64,000 nt of DNA from Rhodobacteraceae bacterium LMO-JJ12. GTDB taxonomy: Bacteria > Pseudomonadota > Alphaproteobacteria > Rhodobacterales > Rhodobacteraceae. Below the pieces are notes generated by a model, which was not told where the DNA came from, made no database searches, and worked only from the letters and a program-made list of their open reading frames with translations. Where the stretch lies: positions 54,922-118,921 of the forward strand of contig JAKGBX010000005.1 of NCBI GenBank assembly GCA_021555075.1. The letters run 5' to 3'. Below, one piece after another: positions 39,076 to 49,221 of the stretch (position 1 is the stretch's first letter; each line of letters begins with the position of its first letter). Made by a program: the position numbers and the translations under genes.

Positions 39076-41423
39076 CCGTGCGCCAGTGCTCCTTTCGCCA
39101 TCTGCTCGCCCACCGGTTCTCCGCCTGAAGGCCCGGCCTCAACCTGATGGCCGTTCAGGAGCCGAAGTGCGTTGGCGACCACCAGCAGAGACACGCCTAC
39201 ATCCGCAGCAATGGCGCCCCACATTGAGGCCATACCGAACGCGGTCAGCCCGACGAACAGCGCCTTGGTCGCCAGCGATATGCCGATATTCTGGTGGATG
39301 ATCGTCATGGCACGGCGCGAATGGCCGATAAGCCAGGGTACCTTGCCGATGTCGTCGGTCATCAGCGCGATGTCGGCCGTCTCGATCGCGGCATCCGATC
39401 CGACAGCGCCCATGGCGATGGCATAATGCGCCCGCGCCATGGCCGGTGCGTCATTCACACCGTCGCCGATCATCGCCACCATGTCGTGGCTTTCGACGAG
39501 TTCCTCAATGGCCGTCACCTTGTCTTCTGGCAAAAGTTCGGCGCGCACCTCGTCGATGCCGACTTCGGCTGCCACCGCGCGCGCGGTGCGTTCGTTGTCG
39601 CCCGTCAACATCACGATGGTCTTCACACCCTGCGCATGCAGACGCGCAACGATCCCCTTTGCATCTGGGCGGATGCGGTCGCGAAGCTCCAGTACGCCGG
39701 TCACGCCGGTCTCGTCACCCACGGCAACGAGGGTGCTCCCTGCCCCTTCGATCCGATCCCGCAGATCCGCCGGAATGGCATTGCCGAACCCCTTCTCTTC
39801 GGCGAAGCGATCCGAGCCGAGCCAGATAGCGCGCCCGTCGGCGCGTCCTTCCAGACCGCGCCCGGGCACGGTACGGGTGTCCTCTGCGGCAGACACGGAA
39901 ACACCATCGGCTTCGGCGCGCGAGAGGATGGCGCGTGCCAGCGGGTGTGAAGACCGCGCCTCCAGGCTTGCTGCCAGCGCCATGAGATCGCGTGCGGAAA
40001 CGCCGACCAGTGGGTGAACCGCCGCCACCTCAGGCTCGCCCATGGTGATCGTCCCGGTCTTGTCCATCGCCAGTGCCGTGGTCCGCCCCGGCGCCTCGAC
40101 ATAGGCGCCGCCCTTGATGAGCACCCCCGCCCGTGCCGACGCGGTCAGCGCTGCCACGATGGAGACCGGCGTAGAAATGACCAGCGCGCAAGGACATGCG
40201 ATGACCAGAAGGACCAGAGCATTGTAGAACCAGTAGTCCCAGGCGCCGCCGAGCAGCAGTGGCGGCACCAGCGCGATGGCGATCGCCAAAGCCATCACGA
40301 TGGGTGTGTAGATGCGCGCGAACTTGGCCACCCACTGTTCGACCGGCGCGCGGCGGGCATGGGCATCGCCCACCATGCGAATGATTTTCGCGAGCACCGT
40401 GTCCGAGGCGGCCTTCGTCGCCCGCACCGTCAGTGTGCCCTCGCCGTTGATCGTGCCGGCATAGACCTCGTCGCCTGGTTCCTTGGGCACTAGCGCGCTT
40501 TCCCCAGTAATTGGGGCCTGATCGACGGCCCCTGCCCCGTCCACGACCTCACCGTCGAGGGGGATCCGGTCGCCGCCGCGCACGATAAACCTTGCATTGA
40601 CTGCCACGGCCGCGGCCGGAACGTCGGATTCAGATCCGTCGTCGTAAAGAACCCGCGCCGTTGGCGGCGCCAGATCGAGGAGCGCGGAAACCGCATTACG
40701 CGCCCGCCCCACGCTCCAGCTCTCAAGATAAAGCGAAAGCGAGAAGAAGAAGGCGACCGTCGCGGCCTCAAAAAACTCGCCGAGGCCGATGGCGCCCGCG
40801 ACGGCCACCACCATGAGCAGGTTCATGTCGGGGCTAAGCCTCCGCGCCGAAGACCAGGCCTTGGGCGCGACAAGCCAGACGCCAAAAAGAATCGCGACGG
40901 CGAAGATCCCTGCTTCCACCATAGGCATAGGCACCTCGCCATGGCCCGCAAAGAGCCCGAGCGCGCCGCCCATGCCGGTCTCGACAATGTGAAAAAGGAA
41001 TCCCGCCGCCCAGAAGCCGCCGCTCAACGAGGTAAAGCGCTTCTGACGTGCCAGATGCGCCGCCTGGTCCTCTGCTGCGTTGTCGGCATCCCATGGCTTG
41101 GCGCTCATGCCGGTCGTTGCGACCAACTGCGTGACTTCGTCGTCTGGTATCCTCTCGGCGCTATCGAGGATGGTCATTCGCCCGTTGATCACGTCGAATG
41201 CCAGGTGTTCGGTTCCGCCCACTTTCGGCCCGACAACCCGGTTCAGGATCGCCACCTCTTCGGCGCAATCGAGCCCGGAGACCTGAAAGCTCCTTCCGCC
41301 AGACGGCGCTGGCGCCGTGGACGCGACGTCCTTGCTGGCGTCGCAACAGGAGTTGCCTCTTGGGTCAGAATGCTCTTGATCACCCGGATGGCCGTGATCG
41401 TTGCGGTTGCCGTCGGAAGACAT
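39069..41423 (-). CDS. zntA: Zn/Cd/Pb-exporting P1B-type ATPase (ZntA-like)
   Basis: This 784-residue P-type ATPase has a His/Cys-rich N-terminus (NDHGHPGDQEHSD, SCCDAS) and one HMA-like domain. There the usual CxxC is replaced by GLDCAEEVAIL, a form common in Zn2+ exporters. TGES, the CPC in IACPCALVIS, the phosphorylation motif DKTGTIT, SSHPLA and GDGVNDAPA are all present. It would pump Zn2+, Cd2+ or Pb2+ out of the cytoplasm. GAGGT precedes the start. A MerR-type promoter with a 19-bp spacer lies just upstream. Confidence 0.9.
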   Translation of the reverse strand: MSSDGNRNDHGHPGDQEHSDPRGNSCCDASKDVASTAPAPSGGRSFQVSGLDCAEEVAILNRVVGPKVGGTEHLAFDVINGRMTILDSAERIPDDEVTQLVATTGMSAKPWDADNAAEDQAAHLARQKRFTSLSGGFWAAGFLFHIVETGMGGALGLFAGHGEVPMPMVEAGIFAVAILFGVWLVAPKAWSSARRLSPDMNLLMVVAVAGAIGLGEFFEAATVAFFFSLSLYLESWSVGRARNAVSALLDLAPPTARVLYDDGSESDVPAAAVAVNARFIVRGGDRIPLDGEVVDGAGAVDQAPITGESALVPKEPGDEVYAGTINGEGTLTVRATKAASDTVLAKIIRMVGDAHARRAPVEQWVAKFARIYTPIVMALAIAIALVPPLLLGGAWDYWFYNALVLLVIACPCALVISTPVSIVAALTASARAGVLIKGGAYVEAPGRTTALAMDKTGTITMGEPEVAAVHPLVGVSARDLMALAASLEARSSHPLARAILSRAEADGVSVSAAEDTRTVPGRGLEGRADGRAIWLGSDRFAEEKGFGNAIPADLRDRIEGAGSTLVAVGDETGVTGVLELRDRIRPDAKGIVARLHAQGVKTIVMLTGDNERTARAVAAEVGIDEVRAELLPEDKVTAIEELVESHDMVAMIGDGVNDAPAMARAHYAIAMGAVGSDAAIETADIALMTDDIGKVPWLIGHSRRAMTIIHQNIGISLATKALFVGLTAFGMASMWGAIAADVGVSLLVVANALRLLNGHQVEAGPSGGEPVGEQMAKGALAHGH

Positions 41424-41455
41424 GGATTGACCTCAGGATTCATTGATTCCACATT

Positions 41456-41486
41456 GACATAGCCCCTACAGTAACTAGAGCTTCAA
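41456..41486 (-). promoter_or_regulatory. MerR-type promoter of zntA
   Basis: On the minus strand, TTGAAG and TATGTC are separated by exactly 19 bases containing the dyad CTCTAGTTACTGTAGGGG. The layout is that of ZntR/CadR-activated promoters. On the plus strand TTGACA (41454-41459) could serve the divergent lipoprotein gene. Confidence 0.75.
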
Positions 41487-41615
41487 GGGCAACAAGTGGA
41501 TATTCGTCCAGCAAGAAAGGCGCCCTGCGGAGGCTTGAAGCTAGCCGCCCCCTTGAAACGACGCGGTTGGAGCAACGCTTGCCGGTACGAAGCGATCAGA
41601 ATGAGTGAGGTAGAC

Positions 41616-41888
41616 ATGCAGAAACGAAACGCGCCGATTATCGCAGCGACATTGGTGCTTGCTGGCTGCGCGGTGCCAACGCTGGACGACGGCGGCGCTC
41701 GCAACGAAGTGGGAAGTGTTCCCGAGGCCGTCATTGCCCTTGCTGCGCCTGGTCAGGATCTCACCACGGCGCGGCTTCGTCCCGAGGATGGCTGTTATTG
41801 GTATGAACACAGCGGTCCGGTGGAAAACACCTTGGTTCCGCTACGCTCGGCAGGTGGCAACCCCATCTGCACTTCGCGCCAGTCCTGA
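41616..41888 (+). CDS. Small lipoprotein, unknown function
   Basis: This 90-residue protein has a lipoprotein signal peptide with lipobox LAGC (IIAATLVLAGCAVP). The mature domain has DGCYWYEHSGPVENTLVPL and a terminal cysteine (NPICTSRQ), probably a small disulfide-bonded domain. I do not recognise the family. ATG 41616 has GTGAGG upstream; ATG 41601 is possible. It is divergent from zntA and may share its metal-responsive promoter region. Confidence 0.7.
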   Translation: MQKRNAPIIAATLVLAGCAVPTLDDGGARNEVGSVPEAVIALAAPGQDLTTARLRPEDGCYWYEHSGPVENTLVPLRSAGGNPICTSRQS

Positions 41889-41935
41889 TCAGCCCATAGA
41901 TGCGTCAAGCCCACGCGTAACACATGATGCGCCAG

Positions 41936-42601
41936 TCAACTTCTCGGGGTGACGCTGTCTTCCGCCGAGTACAGGAATGCCGTCGAGCCAATCTCGACGT
42001 TGGGATAGAGATCATTGATGTGTGCCATGACCATTCGGACGCAGCCGGAACTCGCACGGCCGCCAATGCTTCTTGGATACGGTGTCCCGTGAATCCTTAG
42101 ATAGGTGTCTCGGTCGCCGACGAAGAGATAGAGGGCTCGCGATCCGAGCGCGTTTTCAGGTCCGGGTTCCATACCGTCAGCGATATCGGCGTAGAGCTCT
42201 GGGTCGCGGTCGATCATGTTTTGTGTCGGCTGCCAATGCGGCCACCTGACCTTGCGCTTGATCGTATAGGTGCCCGGTTCGTAAAGTTTACCGCGCGCGA
42301 TCGCCACGCCATAGCGCATCGCCGTGCCGCCTTCTTCGATGTGGTAGAGATAGCGCGCAACAGCATCGACATGGATATCACCGGGTACAAGTCCGTCCTT
42401 CGCGAGGACCCGCTGTGGCAGGAAGCGAGGGTGAAGGCCCCAAGGGTTGGACGTGGCCGGGTCGTAGCCGGGAGGTGTAACCTGTGCGTCCCAAGCTGCC
42501 TTCTGCGCATCGGTAGGCCACGTGTCTGCAAGGAGCGGGCTGGATATCGATGCCGAAAACAGCGCGGTGGTCGTCTGGATGAAATGTCGTCTTGTCAGCA
42601 T
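41936..42601 (-). CDS. L,D-transpeptidase (copy 1)
   Basis: This 221-residue exported YkuD-family enzyme makes 3-3 cross-links or attaches proteins to peptidoglycan. The signal peptide follows TRRHF, and the catalytic motif is in HGTPYPRSIGGRASSGCVRM, with histidine and the nucleophilic cysteine. It is about 80 percent identical by eye to copy 2 at 51389-52054. ATG 42601 gives the natural N-terminus. A MerR-type promoter at 42724-42754 precedes it, which ties this cell-wall enzyme to metal induction. Confidence 0.9.
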   Translation of the reverse strand: MLTRRHFIQTTTALFSASISSPLLADTWPTDAQKAAWDAQVTPPGYDPATSNPWGLHPRFLPQRVLAKDGLVPGDIHVDAVARYLYHIEEGGTAMRYGVAIARGKLYEPGTYTIKRKVRWPHWQPTQNMIDRDPELYADIADGMEPGPENALGSRALYLFVGDRDTYLRIHGTPYPRSIGGRASSGCVRMVMAHINDLYPNVEIGSTAFLYSAEDSVTPRS

Positions 42602-42723
42602 ATAGATTGCTCCGTTCACGCATTGGACGGCAAACCGAACCTTACCCCGAACGCAGTGTTGTTCGCCCGGGAAGGAGTGAGGCGTTATTGGCAACTTGCT
42701 CCATGGTGCCGTTCTTTGTCGGT

Positions 42724-42754
42724 GGCTTAACTCCTAAAGCTACTAGAGGTTCAA
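42724..42754 (-). promoter_or_regulatory. MerR-type promoter of L,D-transpeptidase copy 1
   Basis: On the minus strand, TTGAAC and TAAGCC are separated by 19 bases containing CTCTAGTAGCTTTAGGAG. The sequence is close to the zntA promoter (CTCTAGTTACTGTAGGGG), so the same MerR protein probably acts here. Confidence 0.65.
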
Positions 42755-42794
42755 GAAAATTTTCTGTTATCAATAGACGCTGCTACTAATGGAG

Positions 42795-43643
42795 CTATCC
42801 GATCCGTCCCAGAACCGGAAATACGTCGAGCATCCAGTATGACAGCGCGCTCAACTGCCCTGTCATCATCGCCAGCCCCATCAAGATCATCACTATGCCC
42901 GCAAGCTGGTGGAGGCGGCGGCCAACCCGGCCGATGGCCCGCAACCGTCCCGCGATCTGGTCGGTGAATCCGGCCACGATCAGAAACGGTATTCCAAGGC
43001 CGGCGGAATAGACGGCAAGCAGCATGATACCTTCGCCCATCGTGGCACTCGCCGCACTGGCTGTCAGGATCGCGCCGAGGATCGGGCCGATGCACGGAGT
43101 CCAGCCGAAACCGAAGGCAAGACCGAGGACATAGGACGCAGCGGGTTGGCCCCCGGGGATGTTGAGATTGAATCGGAAGTCGCGTTCCATGACCGAAACA
43201 CGCGCGGCTCCTATCATGAAGAGCCCGAAGAAAATGATGATGCCGCCCCCAACGAGGTTGAGTTCATACCGCCACCGAAGCAGGGCCTGACCCATTGCAG
43301 TCGCGGATGCGCCAAGTCCCATGAAGATGGTGGAGAAGCCGAGGACAAAACACAGGCTTAGCCAGACCGCGCGCGACGGCGAAGCGCCGACCACCCCGCC
43401 CTCAGCGGCTGTGCGCCCGGTTACGTAGGAGACATAACCTGGCACAAGAGGTAGCACGCAGGGGGACAGAAATGATATCGTGCCGGCTAGGAGGGCGGCG
43501 GTGAGGGCGCGCGCCAAGTGATGTCTTCGTCGACCCAGATCAGCAGGGACCCCCGCTTGCGCAGCGATGCGTTGTAGCTGGACCAGTTGGTCGTACGATA
43601 GCGGGCGGGAGATGGGTTGCTCATGGAATGCGGCTAACAGCAT
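42795..43643 (-). CDS. ccdA: CcdA-type cytochrome c biogenesis / thiol transporter
   Basis: This 282-residue inner-membrane protein has six membrane helices, with the redox cysteines in SFLSPCVLPLVPGY and GFGWTPCIGPILGA. CcdA moves reducing equivalents from cytoplasmic thioredoxin to periplasmic thiol proteins, for haem ligation in c-type cytochromes or for SCO/copper proteins. The first 45 residues before the first helix are unusual and the real start may be later. The neighbouring cytochrome and SCO genes suggest why it is carried. Confidence 0.85.
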   Translation of the reverse strand: MLLAAFHEQPISRPLSYDQLVQLQRIAAQAGVPADLGRRRHHLARALTAALLAGTISFLSPCVLPLVPGYVSYVTGRTAAEGGVVGASPSRAVWLSLCFVLGFSTIFMGLGASATAMGQALLRWRYELNLVGGGIIIFFGLFMIGAARVSVMERDFRFNLNIPGGQPAASYVLGLAFGFGWTPCIGPILGAILTASAASATMGEGIMLLAVYSAGLGIPFLIVAGFTDQIAGRLRAIGRVGRRLHQLAGIVMILMGLAMMTGQLSALSYWMLDVFPVLGRIG

Positions 43644-43733
43644 GGGTTCGCGAAGGGAATCCTGAGGCGTCAGACTTGTGCAACAACGCCCCGTATCATC
43701 GACCTAGTGGTGCCCACATGGCAGGCTATTTCA

Positions 43734-44378
43734 ATGGATAGATTTTTCTCTATCAGTATGCCCGCGGCTCAGTTTGTTAGAAATGTCCTGCTGTTCAGTT
43801 TCGCTGCATTACTGCCGGTCCTGTTGTTCTATGTTTTACTGGCTCCGGGCTTTGCTCCGGCTCTTGCTGCCGGCGGACCAGCACTCATGCGCTTTCTAAG
43901 GCAGGTTGCGACCAACGGTTTGCCCGTGGTTTTTGCCGTCAACTACGTCAGTTTTTTCCTTTTCGCCATGACAAAGCAACCAAAGGCGGGCTCAAGAGAC
44001 ACGGCGTTTTTCGTGCTGGTCGATGTCTTGCTCAGAGCCCTTCTCTTTCCAGGTCTCCACGTGCTGATATACGTTCTATCTGCCGACTGGTTCGGGTCAT
44101 TCGGCGGCAATCGTTCAACCGCTTTGGCGGTTGTATCCCCGACTCTTGCGCGTTCGGCGTTTTTCGAGAACATCTCCGGCGTTTACCTCTATGCGACTAT
44201 GATAAGCGCGTTGCCGCTCTACGTCTCGGCTTTCGGGCGGTCGGAATTTCTTGGACCGGTTGTACGTCGCTTGCCCATGAACACGGGCGTGATGCTGCTT
44301 GCCCTGGCTGCGTTTGCCTTGTCGGTCGGGCTGATCACGATCGGCGCACAAGGCATCGCATCTCTTCAGGCCAGGTGA
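43734..44378 (+). CDS. Polytopic membrane protein, unknown function
   Basis: This 214-residue protein is hydrophobic with about five or six membrane helices, for example VLLFSFAALLPVLLFYVLLA, VVFAVNYVSFFLFAM and VMLLALAAFALSVGLITIG. The connecting loops are short. I do not recognise the family. ATG 43734 is chosen, with GGCAGG upstream; GTG 43707 is also possible. It is convergent with the amino-acid permease gene. Confidence 0.65.
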   Translation: MDRFFSISMPAAQFVRNVLLFSFAALLPVLLFYVLLAPGFAPALAAGGPALMRFLRQVATNGLPVVFAVNYVSFFLFAMTKQPKAGSRDTAFFVLVDVLLRALLFPGLHVLIYVLSADWFGSFGGNRSTALAVVSPTLARSAFFENISGVYLYATMISALPLYVSAFGRSEFLGPVVRRLPMNTGVMLLALAAFALSVGLITIGAQGIASLQAR

Positions 44379-44385
44379 TGGCAGG

Positions 44386-45723
44386 CTAATCACCGTGGGC
44401 GTGGGCGGGGGCGGGGGCGACTTGCGGTGCCACCCATTGCGACAAGTAAACGCGCTCGAAGGCGAACACAGCGATCATCCCGACAGCGGCGTAGAGAACG
44501 ATCATCGGGTCGCTTTGAAGCTTCATCACGGTGAAAGCTGCCAGTACTATCGCATCGAGCGCCAGGGCAGTCAAAAGCACGATACCGAAGGCGCCGACGT
44601 CTGCTCGACGATAGCGGAACACGCCCCAATGTATGATCATGTCCATGACGAGGTAAAAGAAAGCACCGAGGGATGCGATCCGGCCTAAATCAAAGAGCAC
44701 GGCCAACGTCGCGGCGATGACGACAGTATAGACCAGGGTGTGGCGTTGGATGGGACCTGGCATACCGAAGTGGCTGTGCGGGATCATTTCCATGTCGGTC
44801 AGCATCGCCAGCATACGCGACACCGCGAAGACGCTGGCCAGAACGCCGGACGCCGTTGCGACAGCGGCCAGGATCACCGTGAGTATGAAGCCGGTTTGTC
44901 CAAGGGCGGGCTGCGCCGCTTGTGCCAGCGAATAGTCACGCGCTGAGATGATCTCCTCGATCGTGAGACTCGAACCGACCCCGTAGGCGACCAACAGGTA
45001 GACGACGACGCAGATTCCGATAGAGAACATGATCGCTCGGCCAACATTGCGATTTGGTTCAGTGATCTCGGCTCCGCTGTTGGTGATCGTGGTGAATCCC
45101 TTGAACGCAAGGATGGCCAGCGCCGTAGAGGCGATGAACCCCGTGAGCCCGTAGGATTGTGAGGTCTCGGACGCCGCGGCGAACGCAAAACCACTGGACC
45201 ACAGGGCCGCGATGCCAAACAGAGCTATGCCTCCGATCTTGATCGCGGCCATGATCAACGAGAACAGCCCGACCGAGCGGTTTCCGGCCATGTTCACCAA
45301 AAAGGCGAAAACGATCACGGCCACAGCCAGAGCGGGGACCAATGGGCCACCTTCGATATCGAAAGGGCGCAGGACATAGGTGGCGAAGGTTCGCGCGACG
45401 AGGCTTTCCGCGATCACCATGCTGAGCGCCATCAGCAGTGCGGCCCCGCCCGCGATGGCTCCGGGGCCATAGCATTTCTGCAGGATCATGGCGATGCCAC
45501 CCGAGGACGGCCATTTGTTCGACATCCTGATGTAGCTGTAGGCGCTGAAGCTTGTGACGACCGCGCCGGCGATGAATGCAAGCGGGAAAAGCGGGCCGGC
45601 GAGCTGCGCGATTTGCCCCGTCAACGCAAAGATTCCAGCGCCGATCATCACGCCTGTCCCCATCGCAACGGCTCCGCCCAGACTGATGGAATTTTCGCGG
45701 TACGTTTCTTTTTCGCTCTGCAT
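44386..45723 (-). CDS. APC-family amino acid/polyamine permease
   Basis: This 445-residue transporter has about twelve membrane helices and the APC consensus at the start (GTGVMIGAGIFALTGQIAQLAGP). The ITEPNRNVGRAI block lies in the middle and a short His-rich tail (PAHAHGD) at the end. Substrate is unknown. The histidine-rich end is notable in a metal island but short. AGGGGG precedes ATG 45723. Confidence 0.85.
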   Translation of the reverse strand: MQSEKETYRENSISLGGAVAMGTGVMIGAGIFALTGQIAQLAGPLFPLAFIAGAVVTSFSAYSYIRMSNKWPSSGGIAMILQKCYGPGAIAGGAALLMALSMVIAESLVARTFATYVLRPFDIEGGPLVPALAVAVIVFAFLVNMAGNRSVGLFSLIMAAIKIGGIALFGIAALWSSGFAFAAASETSQSYGLTGFIASTALAILAFKGFTTITNSGAEITEPNRNVGRAIMFSIGICVVVYLLVAYGVGSSLTIEEIISARDYSLAQAAQPALGQTGFILTVILAAVATASGVLASVFAVSRMLAMLTDMEMIPHSHFGMPGPIQRHTLVYTVVIAATLAVLFDLGRIASLGAFFYLVMDMIIHWGVFRYRRADVGAFGIVLLTALALDAIVLAAFTVMKLQSDPMIVLYAAVGMIAVFAFERVYLSQWVAPQVAPAPAHAHGD

Positions 45724-45771
45724 AAATGGCCCCCTTTTAATTTTGGTTCATCCGAACGCTGTTGCGCGCTT

Positions 45772-48117
45772 CTAGATACGAACGCCGCGAAGGCGCAGCG
45801 AATTGAGCACCACCGAGATTGACGACGCGCTCATGGCGAAGGCAGCAAACATCGGACTGATGAGGATGCCAAAGAAGGGAAACAGAACTCCCGCCGCGAC
45901 CGGCACGCCGGAGGCGTTGTAGATCAGCGCGAAGAACAGGTTCTGGCGGATGTTGCGCATCGTGGCCCGGGCGAGCCGCCGCGCACGCACGATACCATCA
46001 AGGTTGCCCTTGACCAGCGTGACGCCCGCGCTTTCGATGGCCACATCGGCGCCGGTGCCCATGGCGATGCCGACATCGGCCTGCGCGAGCGCGGGGGCGT
46101 CGTTGACGCCATCCCCGGCCATGGCGACCTTGTGGCCCGCCTCTTGCAACTCAAGGATGATCCGCGCCTTGTCCTCCGGCAGCACGTCGGCCCGGATCTC
46201 ATCGATTCCGAGCCGCGTGCCGATGGCCTTGGCCGTGCGTTCGTTGTCGCCGGTCGCCATGATGACGCGGAACCCCAGTTCATGCAGATCCTCGATGGCT
46301 TCTGGCGTGGTCTCCTTCACTGGGTCGGCGACAGCAACTAGACCGGCGATCTCGCCATCCAGCACAACGAACATGACCGTCTCGCCTTCGTCGCGGCGGG
46401 CATTGGCCTTGGCGGTCAACGCGCCCGCCTCGAGCCCCAATTCGCGGATCATCGCCAAATTGCCGAGCGCGACCGCTTTGCCGTCAACGACCCCCTTGAC
46501 GCCCTTGCCAGTGACCGCCTCGAAGTCCCGTGCCTCGTCCATTTTGACATCTCGCTCCTCCGCACCCCTGACGATCGCTTCGGCCAAGGGGTGCTCCGAT
46601 CCGCGCTCAAGCGATGCGGCGAGACGCAAGACCTCGGCTTCGTCGTGGCCGGGTTGCGGGAGTACGTCGACAAGCCGCGGCTTGCCTTCGGTCAACGTGC
46701 CGGTCTTGTCGACGATCAGGGTATCGACTTTCTCGAACCGCTCCAGCGCCTCGGCGTTCTTGATCAGCACCCCTGCCTGAGCGCCCCGTCCTGTCGCTGT
46801 CATGATCGACATCGGTGTCGCCAGGCCAAGCGCACAAGGACAGGCGATGATCAGAACCGCCACCGCCGAAATCAATGCGTAGGAAAGCGCAGGCGCGGGC
46901 CCCCAGATCGCCCAGGCGATGAAGGACAGGACCGCGATACCGATGACGGCCGGAACGAAATATCCCGCCACCTTGTCGGCGTATTTCTGGATCGGGGCGC
47001 GCGAGCGCTGCGCGTTCGACACCATCTCGACAATTTGAGCCAGCATCGTGTCGGACCCGACACGCGTCGCCTCCATCACCAGACTGCCGGTGCCATTGAT
47101 CGTCGCGCCGGTCAGCGGGTCGCCCTCGGTCTTCTCGACCGGCACGGGTTCACCGGAGATCATGCTTTCGTCGACCGAGGACCGGCCGTCCAGAACCACG
47201 CCATCGACCGGCACCTTGTCACCGGGCCGCACGCGCAGCCGGTCCCCGACTTGCACGTCCTCCAGCGGGATTTCCTCCTCGGATCCGTCGTCCCGGATGA
47301 CCCGCGCGGTCTTTGCCGCCATGTCGAGAAGCGCGCGGATCGCCTTGCCGGTCCCCTCGCGGGCGCGTAGTTCCATCACCTGGCCGAGCAGCACCAGCGT
47401 CACGATCACCGCCGCCGCCTCGAAATAGACGCCGACATGGCCTTCGGAGTCTCGGAACCCATCAGGGAATATGTCCGGTGCGAGAACGGCAACGACGCTG
47501 AAGAGCCAGGCGGCAAGAACGCCCATGCCGATCAGGGAGAACATGTTGAGGTTCAATGTGCGGAACGAAATCCATCCGCGTTCCAGAAACGGCCAGCCGC
47601 ACCACAAGACCACTGGCGTTGCCAGGATCAATTCGATCCATTGTGTGGTGCTTTCGCCAAAAAAAGTCCGGACTGCGGGGAAACCGACGAATGGCCCCAT
47701 CGTGAGGACAAGGAGCGGGATCGTCAGGACTGTGCCGACCCAGAACCGCCGTGTGAAATCCACCAGTTCGGGATTTGGACCTTCATCGCCCGGCACACCG
47801 GATTCCAGTTCCAATCCCATACCACAGATCGGACACGCGCCCGGATCAGGCTGCCGCACCTGAGGGTGCATCGGGCAGGTGAAAATGGGACCATCATGTC
47901 CTGTAGGAACCAGATCATATCGGCCATCGGCCGGCGTGGCACCCGCGTGGTGTTCGTGATGATCATGTGCTGAATGGACCTCGAGCTCCGATTCCGGCAC
48001 TAGGTGCATCCCGCATTTCGGACAATTGCCGGGCTCGTCCTGCCGCACCTCAGGGTGCATGGGGCAAACGAATACCGAAGAAGCTGCTGTGGTTTCAGAA
48101 CTGTCGGGAGTGCTCAT
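45772..48117 (-). CDS. copA: Copper-exporting P1B-type ATPase with two CPMHP heavy-metal-binding domains
   Basis: This 781-residue ATPase has two short N-terminal heavy-metal-binding domains of the [20 protein letters not shown] type (about residues 17-40 and 75-100), instead of HMA domains. The P-type core has SGEPVPVEK, the CPC in [29 protein letters not shown] and [10 protein letters not shown]. The last helices carry [11 protein letters not shown] and [15 protein letters not shown], which mark Cu(I) or Ag(I) transport. ATG 48117 has AAGGA upstream. A CueR-like promoter lies at 48147-48177. Confidence 0.9.
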   Translation of the reverse strand: MSTPDSSETTAASSVFVCPMHPEVRQDEPGNCPKCGMHLVPESELEVHSAHDHHEHHAGATPADGRYDLVPTGHDGPIFTCPMHPQVRQPDPGACPICGMGLELESGVPGDEGPNPELVDFTRRFWVGTVLTIPLLVLTMGPFVGFPAVRTFFGESTTQWIELILATPVVLWCGWPFLERGWISFRTLNLNMFSLIGMGVLAAWLFSVVAVLAPDIFPDGFRDSEGHVGVYFEAAAVIVTLVLLGQVMELRAREGTGKAIRALLDMAAKTARVIRDDGSEEEIPLEDVQVGDRLRVRPGDKVPVDGVVLDGRSSVDESMISGEPVPVEKTEGDPLTGATINGTGSLVMEATRVGSDTMLAQIVEMVSNAQRSRAPIQKYADKVAGYFVPAVIGIAVLSFIAWAIWGPAPALSYALISAVAVLIIACPCALGLATPMSIMTATGRGAQAGVLIKNAEALERFEKVDTLIVDKTGTLTEGKPRLVDVLPQPGHDEAEVLRLAASLERGSEHPLAEAIVRGAEERDVKMDEARDFEAVTGKGVKGVVDGKAVALGNLAMIRELGLEAGALTAKANARRDEGETVMFVVLDGEIAGLVAVADPVKETTPEAIEDLHELGFRVIMATGDNERTAKAIGTRLGIDEIRADVLPEDKARIILELQEAGHKVAMAGDGVNDAPALAQADVGIAMGTGADVAIESAGVTLVKGNLDGIVRARRLARATMRNIRQNLFFALIYNASGVPVAAGVLFPFFGILISPMFAAFAMSASSISVVLNSLRLRGVRI

Positions 48118-48146
48118 TTTGCGGTCCTTTCCGAGAATGCTTCTCT

Positions 48147-48177
48147 TGCCTAGGGCTTCCATCCGCGGGAGGGTCAA
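48147..48177 (-). promoter_or_regulatory. CueR-like promoter of the CPMHP copper ATPase
   Basis: On the minus strand, TTGACC and TAGGCA are separated by 19 bases with CTCCCGCGGATGGAAGC, which matches the CueR type of operator (CTTCC...GGAAG halves). CueR encoded at 56507-56905 is the likely activator. Confidence 0.7.
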
Positions 48178-48195
48178 GAGAGATCAGTACGGCGA

Positions 48196-49116
48196 TTACA
48201 TTGCGGCTCTGCGGGGTGGCGCTGTCCGGCCCCGTTCCCGCCGGGCGAACACGATCAACGCCAGCCCGACCAGCGCCATTGGCATGGAGAGCAACTGGCC
48301 CATGGTCAAACCCCACTCACCAAAATGAAGCGCATGGCCGATCGGGTTGTCCGCCGTCACAAATTGTTGGTCCGGTTGCCGGAACATCTCGACGAAACTT
48401 CGGGCAAGACCATAGCCGGTCAGAAACACGCCAGCCAAGGCACCGGGCATTTTCAGCCAGCCCCGGCCCCAAGCGAGATAAATGAGCAGTATTCCAAGAA
48501 TGAGCCCCTCCAATACCGCCTCGTACAGCTGGGACGGGTGTCGGGCGCAGAGGCCGCTAACCCCTGGGCAGGCCTGCGCGACTTCGCCGGGAAAGATCAC
48601 CGCCCAGGGAACGTCCGTTGGACGCCCCCACAACTCATTGTTGGTGAAGTTCGCCAGCCTTCCAAGAAACAAGCCTGGTGGTGTTGCCAAAGCCAGCAAG
48701 TCGCCAGTGCTGAGCAATGACGCGTTCTGTCTAAGGCAGAACAGCAAGGCCGCGATGACAACTCCCGCGAACCCCCCGTGGAAAGACATGCCGCCTTGCC
48801 AGACCATCAGAATTTCCAAGGGATTGGCGAGATAATATGCGGGCTGGTAGAACAGTACAAAGCCCAGGCGACCACCAGCAATCACGCCGATGATGATCCA
48901 CGTCAGAAGATCTTCGATCTGCGTTCGGTCAAGCGGCGGTCCAGCTGACGTCCAGAGCGCGGGACGGCTTATGGCACTCGAACAAATGCGCCAGCCAATC
49001 AGGATACCGAAGATATAGGCTAGCGCGTACCAGCGGAGTGCGAATGTGACCCCCCCGATGTCGAAGGAGAAGAGGTCGGTTCCAATATCCGGAAATGGCA
49101 ATCCCGCTGGCAGCAC
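48196..49116 (-). CDS. lgt: Prolipoprotein diacylglyceryl transferase (Lgt)
   Basis: This 306-residue inner-membrane enzyme attaches diacylglycerol to the lipobox cysteine. Seven membrane helices, the HGGFAG segment ([16 protein letters not shown]) and the [26 protein letters not shown] signature are present, and the [10 protein letters not shown] block is complete. GTG 49116 is the start. It completes the Lgt-LspA-Lnt pathway within the island, though it is 11 kb from the other two genes. Confidence 0.93.
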   Translation of the reverse strand: MLPAGLPFPDIGTDLFSFDIGGVTFALRWYALAYIFGILIGWRICSSAISRPALWTSAGPPLDRTQIEDLLTWIIIGVIAGGRLGFVLFYQPAYYLANPLEILMVWQGGMSFHGGFAGVVIAALLFCLRQNASLLSTGDLLALATPPGLFLGRLANFTNNELWGRPTDVPWAVIFPGEVAQACPGVSGLCARHPSQLYEAVLEGLILGILLIYLAWGRGWLKMPGALAGVFLTGYGLARSFVEMFRQPDQQFVTADNPIGHALHFGEWGLTMGQLLSMPMALVGLALIVFARRERGRTAPPRRAAM

Positions 49117-49221
49117 TGGGTGAGTTCCTCATCAGGAATTTACGTGGGGATTAGATGGCATTGATCGAGCACCGCTAAAGGCGCTCGATCTGCGACAGGG
49201 CATCCAACGCCCATCCCGCCA

